Shown here in pieces: positions 33,397 through 43,919 of a stretch of 64,000 bases of DNA. The stretch comes from Caprella mutica (Eukaryota; Arthropoda; Malacostraca; Amphipoda; Caprellidae). The notes under the pieces were generated by a model. That model was not told where the DNA came from. It saw only the letters and a program-made list of their open reading frames with translations, and did no database searches. The first letter of the stretch is position 1. Each line of letters opens with the position of its first letter. Position numbers and translations under genes: made by a program. The DNA lies in the NCBI GenBank assembly GCA_947561585.1, contig CANNZV010001589.1, positions 1-64,000 on the forward strand, written 5' to 3'.

Positions 33397-36124
33397 ACTA
33401 AATTTTAGGGACTTTGATGCCACATGCATATATAAAAGTTTTTATTAATGACAATTTTGTTTCCGCTGAAAAGAAGTAGTCTATGAATGATAATGAATCT
33501 TTAGCCCTTTACTGCATTGTGATCATATTTAGTCAGTAAAACTCGGTATCGAAATTGGGTTACCCAGAGACAATGGGTTAAGTGTGGAATGGGTAATTGG
33601 TACTTTTGGGTAATTGGTGAGTTGCATATATAATTATTCACAAAGTTCGTGACAGCAGAATGAAATGTTTGTGGTAACCAAGACAGAATCATTATTTTGT
33701 TCTAGTTAGGTTCTCAGTTGTGATTCGTAATTATACCGAAAGACATATCCAGAGGTGAAAAGCAAATTTATATATGGTGAGTTATTAAATTATATTTTTT
33801 CTTTATGAACAATCTTTTGTGTGAAATATCTTTACTTCTGCAACTTGCATCTAGTCCGCATGTTTTATTCGGAAATCAAATTGATATGTAGCTACGGGGA
33901 TCTATTCTGAATTTGTATCGGAATAGAAAAAAGGGTGTGGCTTTGCTCGATTTCCAAGCTGTTGAAATTTATATTAGTGATACATTTTAACTATGTTCAT
34001 ATTTTTATTAACCAATTCGCAGTTAAAGAGACTATAGGGTTATACTCATCAACTACGATTTCTTAAATTTTTGTGTTTGGTTTATTTAGGTTTCAATTAT
34101 TATAATGATAAAAAATTATATATTTTTTAAATCGAATTTTTACTGAAGTAAAAATATGTACAAAGTACGAACATTATTCAACAAGCCTTATTAGGCCCAA
34201 ATGGCCTTCAATTAGATGATAATAACCTATTAGTTTATGAGTTGCTATACAATACTAGTGTATTACCCGTAAATAATGACAGGCTATTAGCCTATAAGTT
34301 TCATTCTTTGATTATTCTATATTTTGTTATCTCGATTTTTTAGTGTCACGGATTTTTAATATCTGAATTTTTTCGAATAAATATTCGGATTTTATGTCAT
34401 TCGGATTTCTTATAATTAAAATTCTTATTTTCTATTCATATTTTTGTTTGTGGATTTGTTATTTTTATAATTCGGAGTTATTTTCCATTTCATTACCTGT
34501 AAGTTAAGCAATTGTTTTTTTTTAATAATTATCTGTATCTTTTAATGTTTCGATTTTTCAGTTATTCGTACTTTTCTGTTCCCATTTTCTCGATTTTCCA
34601 TATTTTTCTGTTTATTTTGTCCGTGTTTTTTTTTATTTTTCCGTTCTCAAGTTTTTTTTCGTTTTTCATAATTTTTATTTCTGTATATATCCATTTCCCA
34701 TATCCTTCTGTTTTTCTCTGTCGGACTTTTCACTTTGTGCGGATATTTCTGTTATCTGGATTCTTGTCATTAGGATCTCTATGTTGTCTGGATTTCTATT
34801 ATCTGGATTTATTTCATCTCGATTTTTGTTATCTTATCAATTATTTTAATAATGGAATTATATCATATAAATATTGCCGATAGGGAGAAACGTGTTTTAG
34901 TACAAATAGGAAGGCGCAAGTTTAAATTTTAACAACGCTTGTTTAGGTCGCAAGAGGACAGTACCTACGAACTGAAGACAAAATCAATTTTGTTCAGCAA
35001 CTCCTTTCAGAAAATATAAATGTTTTTGTTAGGAGAAAAGGAATAAATATCTCAAAATCTTCAATCAATCAAGTTACTGTAAATAACCTGCAATGCCACC
35101 CGTAAAAATGGAAGCCAGACACCTACTTCTTGAAAAAAAAAAAAAAAATTGACACCGAAGGAAATTCGTCAACTTGTTCGTGCAAAGACATGTTCGTTTG
35201 TTTGAAGATATTATCATTGGGGACCAAGCTGTTTTTTATATGAACGAAGAAAAAATTAATCCGAACATTCAGCAATATGCTCAACGGAATAGCCGTCATG
35301 ATTCTAATTTTAACCGACTTTATCACTTTGGAAATTAAAATCTTCACTCTGACTTTCATTTTGTAAGGGTGGCCTGAACGACCCTAGTAAAAATTTAAAC
35401 TTGTGCCTTTCTTTTTTGTACTTTAACACATCTCTCCATATTGTCAATAATTTATAAAAGGAATAGTTATTTGAATGGTTTTAAGACCTGGAAATTAATC
35501 TATTTTATTAATGTGGTTGTTCTCAAATAAATCTATATTTTATGTTTGAATTTACTTCATTGTCCGTTTTCAGACCATTTGCACACAGCCATTTTGACCA
35601 CCCATTAATAAAATCGTTATAACATTTAAAAAATGAATAAACTTAGCTGTGGATGGAGATTGGAGAAGGGTTCACCAAACAAAATGATACCTGAAAGAAA
35701 ATTTTACCTTCTGTAGTTGTTCAAATATACTAATTAAAGTAGGTCTTCGTTTTTTTTTTCGCACACTGTATATCGACAGACAAATTGCTCAACATTTCCT
35801 TCCCTCTTCAAAGAACCTACTTGAAGTCTTTCGGTAACATCATCCTAATGATATATTTCAATGTATTTAATTAAGTAATTAAGAACAGTGTGCAAAAATA
35901 ATAAATAAGTTTACTTTTTTTTATTTTGTAACTAACCAAGAAGGCATCAAACACCAAATTAAGTTACGATTTTCTTAGAGAGTAATGTTCCTATAGTTGT
36001 AAAATATCTTCTTCCACTTATTCCTGTAATTAAAAAATATATATAAAGCTGCTATAAAATACAATAAAGCTGCTGACAAGGTTCTTTATTCAGTGATATG
36101 ATATTTCTTTCAAAAAATTAATAA

Positions 36125-36765
36125 AGGCAGTACATCTGCATACCTCATTAATAGACTGATTGTATTGCAGAAAAAATAAGTTCGGCTAATTATGAACGCA
36201 CAATTCCTTGCTCACACGGAAAACTTATTCAAAGAATTGAAAATTTTAAATGTTGGTAAGCTTTTTAAATTATATATTGATAGTAATAGATCTGTTCATT
36301 CTTATACTACCAGAAATGATTTAATACCCAGATATACAAAAACTAAATCACAGTCAAGTATAAAATATATCGGCCTTAAAATCTGGAATTCTATAGATAG
36401 TACAAAGGAACAGAACTCTGTCACTAGATTTAAAATCAAACGTGAGAAGTTGTTAGCATAGGTAGGTGTTGCAATCGCTACAATAGAGATTGTGAGTTTG
36501 CTTGTTTTTTGTAATTTCGCAATTCTAGAATTTTTTAGCATGGTCCATCATGATAGCTCTCTAATATTTAATTTTTTTTTTCATGTCGCATCATTGTGTA
36601 ATAAAAATAGATTGTTAATGTATTTTTTAAACTTTTTCTTTATTTGCCCTAGAAGCTTCATGCTTATTGGGCCGTTAAGCTCCTTATAATTTATGAGATT
36701 TTGGTATGAGTGAAATTGTAAATACCAGGGAGGTCCAGGCCCTTGATCTTACGCAGACCTAAGAT
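36125..36765 (+). mobile_element. LINE 3' fragment
   Basis: A frame at 36192-36461 encodes a LINE ORF2 C-terminal segment: AHTENLFKELKILNVGKLFKLYI, then SSIKYIGLKIWNSI and FKIKREKLLA-stop. The 3' UTR (about 36690-36745, GAGTGAAATTGTAAATACCAGGGAGG) matches the fragment at 6895-6950. The 5' part and catalytic domain are missing. Confidence 0.8.
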
Positions 36766-36775
36766 ATTATACCAC

Positions 36776-38270
36776 AATAGGATACACTACTCTCGCCAAT
36801 TTCTAGTTTCAAAAGCCATCTGGTTCAAAAGAGGGAACTAGAATTGAAATATAGTAAGGACAATCGAGGTATGTTGTGTGCGTGACGTCATAACAGTAAC
36901 ACTTAAAATCATATTTAAAACAATTGAAGAAGGTAAATATGTAAAATATAGTTATTAATTTACTTAATATGCTAAATAAATATATATTATATAAATTATT
37001 TAACCTGCTAGACACCTATAATTTTCTCTTTAAATCTGGTCCCTTACTTATGTCACGTCACAAATCACTCAATTGTCGCAACCTTCAATATTGGTACAGG
37101 CAAGCCTCGCTTAAGTACAACTCACTTTAACAAAAGTGGTACTTATTTCGAGTCATGATTCGAAATCCAAATTATAATCCAGATGAGGTTTTTAGAAGCA
37201 ATTGGTTCTAAAGCAAATTACTTTTTTCTATATCTACTTTTGTCCATAGAATCCGAAAATCAAAACAGTTTTTCTGTAGAAACTAATGGTTTTTGAGATA
37301 TGAGGGTTTAAAGTCATTTATTTCCTATGTATTACTGAAGGATTGAGAACTTCAGTAAACTCGTGTTTTCACGCTTCTTGGTCAAAGATAACCGTAATGC
37401 AGATTGTTGTATCCGCTAGTTTGTTGTACTGTACACTTCATGATTGTTTAATGACCTGGCATGGGGGTATTGGTGCGGCACGCCCCCCATTACACATATA
37501 TCAGCATTGAAGTAATAAATTGAAAATATCACGGAAATTGGAAATAAATTGCTTAGTACAACAAACTAAAGGATACAACAAACTACATTACTGTTTCATG
37601 TAAAAAATCTATATTGTTTAAGAAATTTCAATGAAAACACGAGTTTTTTCAAAGTTCTCAATCCTTCAGTAATACATAGGAAATAAATGACTTTAAACCC
37701 TCATATCTCAAAAACAATTAGTTTCTACAAAAAACAGTTTTGATTTTCGGATTCTATGGACAAAAATACATATAAAACAATTAATCTAAATTAAATCTGG
37801 TGGGGATCGTCAAATGGGAAAGACTCTAGAAGTTAAATAATAATTATACTATTAATTTTATTTTTCTGACGTGTCCGAAATTGTAGAACCAATCAATAAC
37901 TTGGAACTTAGTACCCTACTACCAAAAATATTTCATAGAGCATAAAGTTGCTCTTTGGGTAGGTAATAGGCTTTGTGAACTGTTCTCACAAATAGAGAAA
38001 TTTGTGACCGTGACGTCAACAAGGCAACACACATAAATAGAAAATTAAGATTAAAAAGTGTGAATGGATTCATCACTGTACTTTCTTATAAAGTTTTTAT
38101 AATGTTACGTACGTTCTTCAATTTTCTTAAGTATGATTTTAGAGTGTTGCTGTTAAGACGTCACGCAAACAACGTACCTCCATTGTCCTTACTACATTTC
38201 AATTCTAGTTCCCGCTTTCAAAACCAGGTGGCAGAGAAAATAAAAATTGTCGAGAGTAGTGTATCTTATT
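36776..38270. mobile_element. DNA transposon with ~200-bp inverted ends and a nested palindrome
   Basis: The left end from about 36776 (AGGATACACTACTCTCG) and the right end to about 38270 (CGAGAGTAGTGTATCTTATT) are imperfect inverted repeats over about 200 bp. They include GGAACTAGAATTGAAAT and GTGACGTC blocks on the left and their complements on the right. Inside, 37200-37380 and 37640-37785 form a second inverted pair (CCTATGTATTACTGAAGGAT and its complement). No transposase is visible. The element ends about 75 bp upstream of the start codon of discoidin-like gene 3. Confidence 0.78.
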
Positions 38271-38344
38271 TTAGTATCTTTGTGTATTATGGTGCTCTGC
38301 GTTCAACAAATAAATAAATTAATATTCTCTCTCCTTCCGTTCAG

Positions 38345-39082
38345 ATGCAGTTATCACCAGCTTTTATAATGCTGATTGCCTTTTTCTGGGTAAGACATTG
38401 CGAACCCTTTTCTATGATGGTTCGAAAGATTACGATGTCAACGACTCGGTTCACGGACGCAACTTTCGAAGGAGGGATTCAAACAGGGACTTTGACATCA
38501 GCTCTATCAGCCTGTTACAGTTCAATTCGGTGTAGATTGATCTGTAGAACCACTGCTGAAACTTACAAACTGAGTAGTATTGACGTTGAACCAACCTTTA
38601 CCGAGACAATAGTCGGAGATACTGTTCTTTGCTACACTCGAAAAACAGATAGGTTGTTATTCCCGGGATTTCCTGCTACTGTAACGGCAACAGAAAACTA
38701 TGATGATGTGAAGTTTCTTGAAAATATAAAGGACGAGATATACCATGGCGACCTGGATGAATGCTATGCTGCTGAATATGTAACTAATTCCTACGTGCTA
38801 GTGGAGTTCCCTACAGTTAAGAAGATAACTGGTGTGAGAGTCAGGGCTCAACTTTCTGGCTATTTGAAAGATAAGTTCATACAAAAAGCTGTGCTGGTTG
38901 GTAACGTTTCTTCTACAGGTGATTTCAGTGCTTACACATTGCTATCTGTCTTACATAACCCTACAGTTGTACTTGATCAAGATGTAGTGTTTGAAGGTAC
39001 AGCACCTGTATTTGGCAAATTTGTAGCATTGACAGAGCAAGCCAACAAGCGGCTACAAATTTGTATTTTAGAAATTTATTGA
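38345..39082 (+). CDS. Secreted PAN/discoidin-like protein, copy 3 (245 aa)
   Basis: The most diverged of the three paralogues, but the same length with no indel. Cys 57, 63, 67, 96, 140 and 240 are all kept; an extra Cys at 19 lies in or near the signal peptide. The sequon at residue 58 is lost (ACYSSIRC) while the one at 187 remains (GNVSST). The 130-180 region is the most changed (YHGDLDECYAAEYVTNSYV, RAQLSGYLKD), which is where ligand-contact loops of discoidin folds usually lie. The acceptor-like TTCCGTTCAG directly before the ATG is kept. amp4 follows 4.1 kb downstream as the other member of the duplicated block. Confidence 0.85.
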   Translation: MQLSPAFIMLIAFFWVRHCEPFSMMVRKITMSTTRFTDATFEGGIQTGTLTSALSACYSSIRCRLICRTTAETYKLSSIDVEPTFTETIVGDTVLCYTRKTDRLLFPGFPATVTATENYDDVKFLENIKDEIYHGDLDECYAAEYVTNSYVLVEFPTVKKITGVRVRAQLSGYLKDKFIQKAVLVGNVSSTGDFSAYTLLSVLHNPTVVLDQDVVFEGTAPVFGKFVALTEQANKRLQICILEIY

Positions 39083-39293
39083 ATACTTTTTATAGGTAAA
39101 GTAGTTCAGTTTGGTCATCAAAATAATAATACACTTTAAAGATTCTAAATTATAGTTAATTATGGTTAACATTATTGTTAATATTTAATGTAAATTAAAT
39201 GAGTTTATTTAACAAAAAGATATAATCATTCACATATCAAAAAGAAAAAAGATGGAATATCTTAATTAATCGTATTTATAAAGTGACATAAAT

Positions 39294-40970
39294 GGTTCTA
39301 GGTATTTTCCACCCCGTTATGTTCCACCCCGGTAAATTCCGCCCCGGTAAATTTCACCCCGGTATATTCCACCCTAGGTATATTTCACCCCGGTAAATTT
39401 CACCCCAGTGGTCAATTAATTCACTTTAGAAGTGAGTTAAACGTCTATACTTCGGTGCCAAAGGTTATATTTCTGACGTCAGAAATCAAATAAATTTAAT
39501 ACAAGGGACTAGAAGAAGCAGTCAGAAAAGGAATTTGATCCATGATCAATATCACCTACCATCTGTAGTTGACAAAACTAGAGCATGCAGTTTAGCTACT
39601 CAGTGAATGCAGTCACTTACCAAGTAATTTGACTATAAAGGACACAATCACTGGTTGCTGCATGGACTCACGGATAGAGGAGGAAAACGAAAAGAGATAG
39701 TAAATGAAGCCAATGAGCCTAACCAAAGCGAAAATGTAAGAGCATATCATTATTATAATTAGAGGTTTAACGTCTGTTTCGAAACCAAAGGCCATATAGC
39801 TGACAACAAGAGGAAATTGTATGCAAGTGACTGGAAGAAGCTGTCAAAAAGGTAATTGGCTCTATGAACCAAGTCACCTACCACCCGTCAGTCACAAATG
39901 AAGCCTTATACTTGCCTACGTAACAAAAACTCTAAGAGCTCATAGTTGAAAACTGATTAAAGAATCATAAATATGGAAAAAAGAAAAATGCTTTATCCAA
40001 CTAACGACAGTTTGGGGCCCAAGGGATGCAGCCCCTTTCTCTTTCATTCACCAACGAAAGCTTCAGAATAGATAAAAATGATAAAGTGCGTTCATACGTG
40101 CAACCTTTATTTCTGCTGTTCTGTCACATGTGTAGTGAAAAATAAACAGCTTGTGATTGGCCAACTAAAGGTTAAATTTTATAAAAAAAAATACTTATTA
40201 CTTACTAATTGTTAGGGAAGCATTTTCTGACATTAAAAAGCAGTATTATATAACATACTTTCCATAGACATATTGTAAAATATTTTCGCATTGATAATTA
40301 AATTGAATTTTACTAAGACAATTGGGCTAATTTTCTGCAATTGAGTGTTATATTTTCAACAAAAAAACTTGAAACAACTGTAATATTGTATGGCTTATTT
40401 TATGATGATTATTCGGAGTCAAAGTTTTATTATAATATAAATTATGGAGAACCCATGAAGTGTATTATTATTAAACAGATCAAATTTTGCAACAACCGTG
40501 ACAAAGAGATATTCATCACAATGAGGAGTGAAACATATCATCTGACCTTTTCATTTTTCCTAATGAAATGGAAGGTGAATAAACCTTCCATTTCTTTTAA
40601 TGAATACACTTTGAGATTTATTTATATTAAGTTTTAAAAATTAAAACCATTAAATGATAGCCTCACCTGCTCGAAATAAAAGTGTTAATTCATTGAATCC
40701 TTATTCAATAAAAATTTTAATTTATTTTCTTATCTCATTAAAATCCAACTACTTGACAATAAAGCAATTATAGTTGATTTGAATATGGTATGAATTTTTC
40801 ATAAATGTTCATAGTTTATCTTTAACATTACCCGGAGAGTACATTTCCCCATATTTACTTTATCATGACTTTTGATGTTAGAGAAGTCTATGGTAGAACT
40901 TTCCAGAGGTGGAACTTTCCTGGTGGAACTTTCCGTGGTGGAATTTAACGCGTGGAATTTACTTAGAACC
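39294..40970. mobile_element. Foldback-like element FB-2, long copy
   Basis: The left array (39294-39415, TTCCACCCCGGTAAA units, starting GGTTCTAGGTA) and right inverted array (about 40890-40970, GGTGGAACTTTCC units, ending TTAGAACC) match those at 14045-14558. This copy is about 1.7 kb. It contains two related AACGTCT..ACCAAAG blocks (39430 and 39770) and a piece (about 40200-40520) resembling the discoidin-unit DNA at 9250-9600. Internal capture or separate nested insertions could explain this. The frame at 40341-40637 has no recognised similarity. Confidence 0.65.
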
Positions 40971-41119
40971 GTTAAAAGAATTATTTAGATAGCACTGTAA
41001 ACAAAAAAATAAAGATTATCGAAAGAATTTGGGGATTCAGATCTTAGTAACACTTTGAAGTTGTAATATTTCTATTCAGTTTAGCCTGTTACAGTCTATG
41101 AAACTTGGTTAAAGGGTTA

Positions 41120-42995
41120 AATGCAATAAAAATGCTTTGGTGACCTTTTAATAATTGATGACTAGTGTTTTGATGTTAGTAAGTTTACGAGTCAATAGTG
41201 ATTATTATATTCTTCAGATGAACAAAAAGTATCTCAAATTCTAAACTTAAAAAGTCATCTTATATGAATCAAATTCGTATCCACAATACAAACGGTAAAC
41301 TCCGAATTTCGGTCAATACCAACTTATATAAAATCCACATAATACCGCAACTCCTTCCTTTAAAGAAAAACATTAAATTTCTTATGTAAAGTTTCCAGTA
41401 ATTGGAATAGTTTTATTTTATTACTATATTAGTGTACTTTCTCGTTAAGAATAACGGGTCATCATTATCAATACCACTTTATCATCCATTATTAGGGTTA
41501 CTTTTTATGAATTCAATTAAAATTATATTTTCTGCATAGTCTAATTTATTTTACATTGAAAACAACACTGAAAATTTATCCAAAACAGGGGAGTTTAAAT
41601 ATCAAGTCAATATATTCCCGTGCGTTTCATAGTTACATTCTTCATGTTTGATACCCGTCGTGTAAAAGCAAATACCAAATACATAAATAGTTGAATAAAT
41701 AAACACACTACGGGTATTATTAGGATAGATGATAATTATCAATTATTATCACATAAAAAAATGTGGAAGGTATCATAGCGACCTATTTCTTTGTTATAAT
41801 TTAGTAGTCTTCTGGCAAAAAAATTGTTAGAACATTTTTACTCGTATATCATTTGTTAAAAATTAAAAACGAAAATGTGATCTTTTTTCAAATAAGAAAA
41901 ATCCTCTAACTGATGTTATATTTGAATGTTAAATAACAATTATATCATGCTATATATAAGTCAGTGCAAGAGCTACTATTTAATTTCCTATTTATTATAT
42001 CTATATATTTCAATTATCTATGATACCACATTTTCAATATTTAATAATATAACAGAAGGGGAAGAATAGCTTCGACGATCTCAGTCGAAGCTTAAATGGG
42101 CAGTTCAGTCAAAATCAAACTATTGCTAAATTGGTACTAAATCGATTTAGTATATTTATTTATGTAACATTAGAATATTCATTGATTTTAGAAATATTTA
42201 TATAAAAAGTATATTGTAAATTAGTGGCGCCATCTGTGGACTGTGGTGGACCACGTAACTAATCATTGTAGTACGTAAACAAAATGATAACCAGTCCCAG
42301 ACTTGAATTGGTTATTAATTTATGAAAATGGTGAAAAGAATTTGTGAAATTGAAAACTGTCCTTCGAGTCAATTAGATTTAGTTTTGAAAAGAAAACCAT
42401 CTCTTCATAAATTATCTGTTAATACTGTTGATAGAAAAATTGTTCACATGATATCAGCTGTAAAATGTAAACAAATAGTACAGAGTGGTGGCGCCATCTG
42501 TAGGAGGACGCAGGAACTAAATCGAATTTATAAAATATGATATATATCGCTTATTATATTTTTTTCAACCGTTTAATTCTACAAGAATGCTTTATTCTTA
42601 CTAAGTGATCGTTCAACATTAATATTATGAAAACAAAAATTGACTGAACAGCCTCTTTAAGAACACCTTCACCTATAAATCTTGCATAAGTTAAAAAAGT
42701 TTAAAGTCTTTCGTATGTCGTCGTGTTTTCTCGAAATTACGGTATTTTAGGATAAGAAGAGATAATTATTTATTGTAATCGACTATAACAATGATATCCA
42801 ATACATTAATTTTTCAGCTGTATCAAAGCCCATTCATATTACAAAAGGAATCAAGTGTGATCAATTAATATATATTAACAGTATAAATATCAAATTACAC
42901 CACAATATACAACAACAGACTTGCACAATATACAGTTGTTATTTAAGTAGATATGTTAACTTAATAGCTTATGCACTAGAGTACTTCCCTCACAA
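41120..42995. other. Intergenic DNA upstream of amp4
   Basis: Co-linear with 19026-20410. It lacks the Harbinger-like composite and the 58-bp hairpin of that copy, but has a TTAA-flanked insert at 42096-42656. No host gene is seen. Confidence 0.65.
42096..42656. mobile_element. TTAA-flanked non-autonomous transposon
   Basis: A 561-bp insert relative to 20065-20080. TTAA lies on both sides (42092-42095, 42657-42660). Inverted ends read ATGGGCAGTTCAGTCAAAAT and the complement of GAGGCTGTTCAGTCAATTT. TTAA duplications are typical of piggyBac and Kolobok elements. TGGCGCCATCTGT occurs twice inside (about 42224, 42489). A 72-aa frame (42322-42540) has no recognisable domain. Confidence 0.75.
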
Positions 42996-42999
42996 TCTA

Positions 43000-43099
43000 G
43001 GGGAACCCTCACTAGGTATAAAGGGACCAAATCAAACCGTGTTATATCAGAGCATTGGTTGGACTATAAAAGATCCTAGCAGATGCCACAGTCACCAGT
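43000..43099 (+). promoter_or_regulatory. amp4 core promoter and kappaB-like site
   Basis: A GGGGAACCCT kappaB-like site lies at 43000-43009 and TATAAAAG at 43065-43072. The initiator position 30 bp on reads CCAGT (43095-43099) where the sisters have TCAGT. The rest follows amp1 closely. Confidence 0.75.
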
Positions 43100-43195
43100 A
43101 AGCACTTGAATTCACTTGAGAAAACGTCTCAAACATTCTGCTAACCACCCTCTCCCAGTTTGGTGATAACTCCTGGTAACCATACGCATTCCACA

Positions 43196-43919
43196 ATGTT
43201 TCTGACAGTATTGTTCGTGGTAGCAATCTCTCTGGTTCAGACCATTGCAGCAGTACCAACTCTCCATCCAGTTCACCTTGGACAAGAAATGCTAGATCCT
43301 TCTCAGGATAGTTCGTACAGATTCAATGCGATGATGGGTGATGATCCTAGTACTTTTGCTCCTGTTCCTTTTGCGATAACAAACGGAGCTCTTCCTGATG
43401 AGTTCTACGCCAACAGTTGGGGTGAAGAGTCTTCCAAATCGAGAGTGAAGAGACAGGCTGTGGAGAGAGCGATGGATCTGTCTCTGAGTCACAGTGACAG
43501 AAATGGGAACCAAAGGCCAGTCGGACGGGTGAGATAAATTATCCAAAATATATTATAATTTCTACTCGTCACTATATTTAAAAGTTCCTCCTTTTATATA
43601 AATCAGCATTCCCAGCTTCACGGTTTTGGCGAAGCTAACGTCATGGGTAATGACAGACAGAACTACAACGCTAATCTGCAAGCTGGCGTTGGAAGCGTTG
43701 TATGGAGGAGTCGCAACACCAGACACTCCGTTGGAGTTGGAGCAGCTGTGGAGCAGAATAGAGGCACATACTTCGGATACAAGTGAGTTACTGAATTATT
43801 TCCATATGGTAACAATCACAGTTCATCTAAATGCAGTAACTCACCATTTATTTAATCTTTTCAGTTACCGCACGAGACCCAGTTACGGAGTTGGTATTGG
43901 CTACCGGATGAGGTTCTAA
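43196..43919 (+). CDS. amp4: type I attacin/diptericin-like AMP precursor
   Basis: Exons 43196-43528, 43616-43782 and 43865-43919; introns of 87 and 82 bp; product 184 aa. It is the paralogue of amp1 in the second duplicated block. The signal peptide starts MFLTVLFVVA and the furin site RVKR is at 83-86. The mature part starts QAVERAMD and differs from amp1 at a few sites (Asp to Glu, Phe to Tyr in NYNANLQ, RNTRHS, RGTYFG). All splice sites and the terminal GVGIGYRMRF are intact. AATAAA follows about 65 bp after the stop. Expected role and control are as for amp1. Confidence 0.87.

Larger units (their letters stand above)
33397..38344. repeat. Duplicated spacer upstream of discoidin-like gene 3
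   Basis: Co-linear with 2850-6475, including the T-rich tract at about 34510-34830, but without FB-1. After about 36110 it diverges owing to LINE and DNA-transposon insertions up to the gene. No host gene is seen; the Phe/Ser-rich frame at 34512-34883 is low complexity. Confidence 0.75.

Noticed and set aside
42322..42540. 72-aa frame with four Cys (CEIENCPSS, VKCKQ, ICRRT).
   Set aside because: It lies wholly inside a TTAA-flanked non-autonomous element and has no known motif; not called as a gene.
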